A stretch of 7,184 nucleotides of DNA from JBCBKZ01 sp039026975 (lineage in GTDB: Bacteria; Bacteroidota; Bacteroidia; J057): the NCBI GenBank assembly GCA_039026975.1, contig JBCCLI010000345.1, positions 1 through 7,184 on the forward strand, given 5' to 3'. Numbering within the stretch: the first letter of the stretch is position 1; each line of letters begins with the position of its first letter. The notes under the pieces were generated by a model. It did no database searches. It saw only the letters and a program-made list of their open reading frames with translations, and was not told where the DNA came from. The position numbers were made by a program, and so were the translations under genes. Below are positions 5,936-7,184 of this stretch, one piece after another.

Positions 5936-5944
5936 GAAACCTAT
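5936..5944 (+). repeat. Target site duplication, right copy (GAAACCTAT)
   Basis: It is identical to 5783-5791. The amine oxidase reading frame continues from it as ETYILPSIKE, the natural continuation of the sequence before the left copy (WIDFYETY). Confidence 0.9.
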
Positions 5945-6645
5945 ATTCTCCCTTCAATAAAGGAAAGCATACAGTATCATCAGGTAGTCAATACCATAGA
6001 CTACAGCAAGGATCTGATTAGCATAAGGACAGATAAGGGAGAATTTACTGCTGATAGAGTGATCCTAACGGTTCCCGTAACCATCCTGAAAGAGGGAGAT
6101 ATTTCCTTTATCCCTGCCTTACCCAAAAAGAAACAAGAAGCCATTGAGGAATTAGACCTGTATGAAGGCTTCAAGTGCTTCATCGCCTTTAAAGAGCAGT
6201 TCTATCCGCCATTTGTAAATGTTCAGGATGAGGGCACCGGCCCGACAAGAGCTTACTTCGATGCTGCCTACGCCAAAAACAGTAAAGACAACATTCTCGG
6301 ACTAGTGGCAGTAGGTCCTTATGCACGGCCTTATTTGGGCCTGCCAGAATCCGAGCGAATAGCGTTTATCCTCAAGGAACTAGATGACATATTTGATGGA
6401 CAGGCCACACCCAATTACCTCAAGCATACCCTCAAGAACTGGAGTGAAGATCCCTTCGCCAAAGGCACCTACTACGCTAAATTTAGCATGGCCACCTACT
6501 CTGCAGTAAAAGCCATGTCCCGGCCTGTGGAGGATAAGCTCTTCTTCGCAGGCGACCTGTATACAGACGGCAATGGCTGGTCTATGGTACACGTAGCAGC
6601 TGAATCTGCTAGGAATGCGGTAGAGAGGTTGGTGGGACAAATTTA

Positions 6646-6677
6646 ACTGCTGGCAGACCGCTCCCTTTGCCAGTAGT
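6646..6677 (+). terminator. Stem-loop directly after the amine oxidase stop, possible terminator
   Basis: ACTGCTGGCA (6646-6655) pairs with TGCCAGTAGT (6668-6677) with one G-U, leaving a 12-nt loop. The stem begins at the last base of the stop codon. No T-run follows, so it would be a weak terminator or an mRNA-stabilising hairpin. Confidence 0.4.
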
Positions 6678-6847
6678 CTATTACATATAAGCAAGCAGCA
6701 GGTGGCAATTCTCCAGTCAAGACAATCTACCTCAGCTAAAGTCAGTTGATCTTAGTTTCAGCCTTCAGAAAGGATTAAGGCATATATTGGTAGCATGAAA
6801 TTGGGTGGATGGGCTGAGGGGTAAATCAATGTACCTAAGACATCTTA

Positions 6848-7184
6848 ATGAAGAAACTACTGGTAACTGGCGGATTTGGGAAAATAGGGAAACATTTTGT
6901 CCAACAGTACGATCACAAATATGAGATAACCGTCGCGGATGTTCTCACAAATGAGGGAAGCTTCACGGACGGCGTTCGCATTGAGAAAGCTGATTTGACG
7001 GACGCCACTGTCTGTAGAAAACTGTGTGAGGGGATGGATACCATCATTCATTTAGCAGGCTTAGTAGACCTTTCTGAAGCAGACGAAGTCCTGAACACAA
7101 ATATCAGGATCACCCAACATATTTTTAAGGCCGCTGTAAAGGCTGGATGCAGAAGATTGATATTCGCCAGTAGTGCCCAAACCA
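6848..7184 (+). CDS. NAD-dependent epimerase/dehydratase family protein (3' end outside window)
   Basis: This is the N-terminal 112 residues of an extended short-chain dehydrogenase, the group that holds nucleotide-sugar epimerases, dehydratases and uronate dehydrogenases. It starts MKKLLVTGGFGKIG, with the NAD-binding TGGxGxxG motif at 7-14. Asp31 at the end of the second strand favours NAD over NADP. KADLTD (48-53) resembles the adenine-contact segment. HLAG (68-71) follows, then a conserved Asn in NTNI (83-86) and the strand RLIFASSAQ (103-111) that bears the active-site Ser. The YxxxK motif lies beyond the window. The spacing NTNI...AAVKAG..RLIFASS is like uronate dehydrogenases and UDP-glucose 4-epimerase relatives, but the substrate cannot be told from this part. 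The ATG at 6848 fits the family start. The frame is open to the window end. Confidence 0.9.
   Translation, partial: MKKLLVTGGFGKIGKHFVQQYDHKYEITVADVLTNEGSFTDGVRIEKADLTDATVCRKLCEGMDTIIHLAGLVDLSEADEVLNTNIRITQHIFKAAVKAGCRRLIFASSAQT

Larger units (their letters stand above)
5315..6646 (+). pseudogene. Flavin amine oxidase family lipoprotein, interrupted by a small insertion
   Basis: Intact members are FAD-dependent oxidoreductases that oxidise amines to imines (monoamine oxidase, PF01593). The 5' part encodes a leader HRSEFLRMSAILGIGMPF with lipobox LGSC (Cys23), then the FAD dinucleotide motif GAGAAG (42-47), E65 for the FAD ribose, YGGR (70-73) and IPLGAEWL. It stops at a TGA (5801-5803) inside an inserted element. 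The frame resumes after the element with ETYILPSIKESIQYHQ, then RTDKGEFTADRVILTVPVTI, FIPALPKKKQEAI and the C-terminal FAD block KLFFAGDLYTDGNGWSMVHV. Insertion plus duplication adds 153 bp, a multiple of three, but brings four in-frame stops (5801, 5816, 5885, 5933). Without it the gene would encode 392 residues. The Met at 6059 is internal. A 162-residue fragment lacking the substrate domain and the FAD C-terminal motif is all that could be made from the native start. Confidence 0.9.

Noticed and set aside
6059..6646. A separate 195-residue protein starting at the ATG at 6059
   Set aside because: The frame continues upstream without a stop to the target duplication at 5936, and the residues before Met 6059 are normal amine oxidase sequence. 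It is the 3' part of the interrupted gene.
6824..6840. AATGTACCTAAG near 6830 as a second end of the MITE
   Set aside because: It resembles the right end CATGTACCTAG only with two single-base gaps. There is no partner end and no flanking duplication, so chance is as likely.
6647..6847. Promoter or extra gene in the spacer before the epimerase
   Set aside because: TATATTGG near 6783 is only a poor match to TAnnTTTG with no clear -33 element, and short open frames there show no recognisable protein. Apart from the stem-loop at its start I see nothing I can support.

Overview
This window looks like a chromosomal segment of a Bacteroidota bacterium, probably of the Cytophagales type. The reasons are a serpin and an amine oxidase that both carry lipoprotein-like leaders, a short (242-residue) DapB, a NdpA-type nucleoid protein of the kind I remember from this phylum, and two possible promoters of the Bacteroidota TTG / TAnnTTTG form. 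The assignment is an inference from protein character, not from a marker gene.

Layout. (i) Bases 2-1216, plus strand: a serpin-family protease inhibitor whose 5' end lies outside the window. A strong rho-independent terminator follows at 1227-1275. (ii) Bases 1577-4208: three minus-strand genes, read from right to left: dapB (lysine and diaminopimelate synthesis), a NdpA/YejK-family nucleoid-associated protein, and mscL (mechanosensitive channel). Each spacer in and after this group holds a member of one family of GTCAT...ATGAC inverted repeats (1297-1354, 1403-1541, 2098-2215, 3336-3453). Two copies are exactly 118 bp and align without gaps. Their inner stems change in a compensatory way between copies. 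(iii) Bases 4209-5314: a divergent spacer with a 40-bp near-perfect palindrome, an AT-richer Uma2-family PDDEXK nuclease gene, and a badly decayed C-terminal relic of a PF00756-type esterase on the minus strand (5001-5195). (iv) Bases 5315-6646: a flavin amine oxidase gene interrupted by a 144-bp MITE-like insertion (5792-5935) with imperfect terminal inverted repeats and a perfect 9-bp target duplication. Removing the element and one duplicate restores a continuous 392-codon frame. (v) From 6848 to the window end: the N-terminal 112 residues of an extended short-chain dehydrogenase / NAD-dependent epimerase.

The genes do not form one pathway. The left half is housekeeping (cell-wall precursor, nucleoid, osmotic safety valve) beside a secreted protease inhibitor. 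The right half is accessory and eroding: one acquired-looking nuclease, one gene relic and one freshly interrupted oxidase. I found no tRNA, rRNA, CRISPR array or clear defence operon. The best novelty candidates are the structured GTCAT repeat family and the small MITE.
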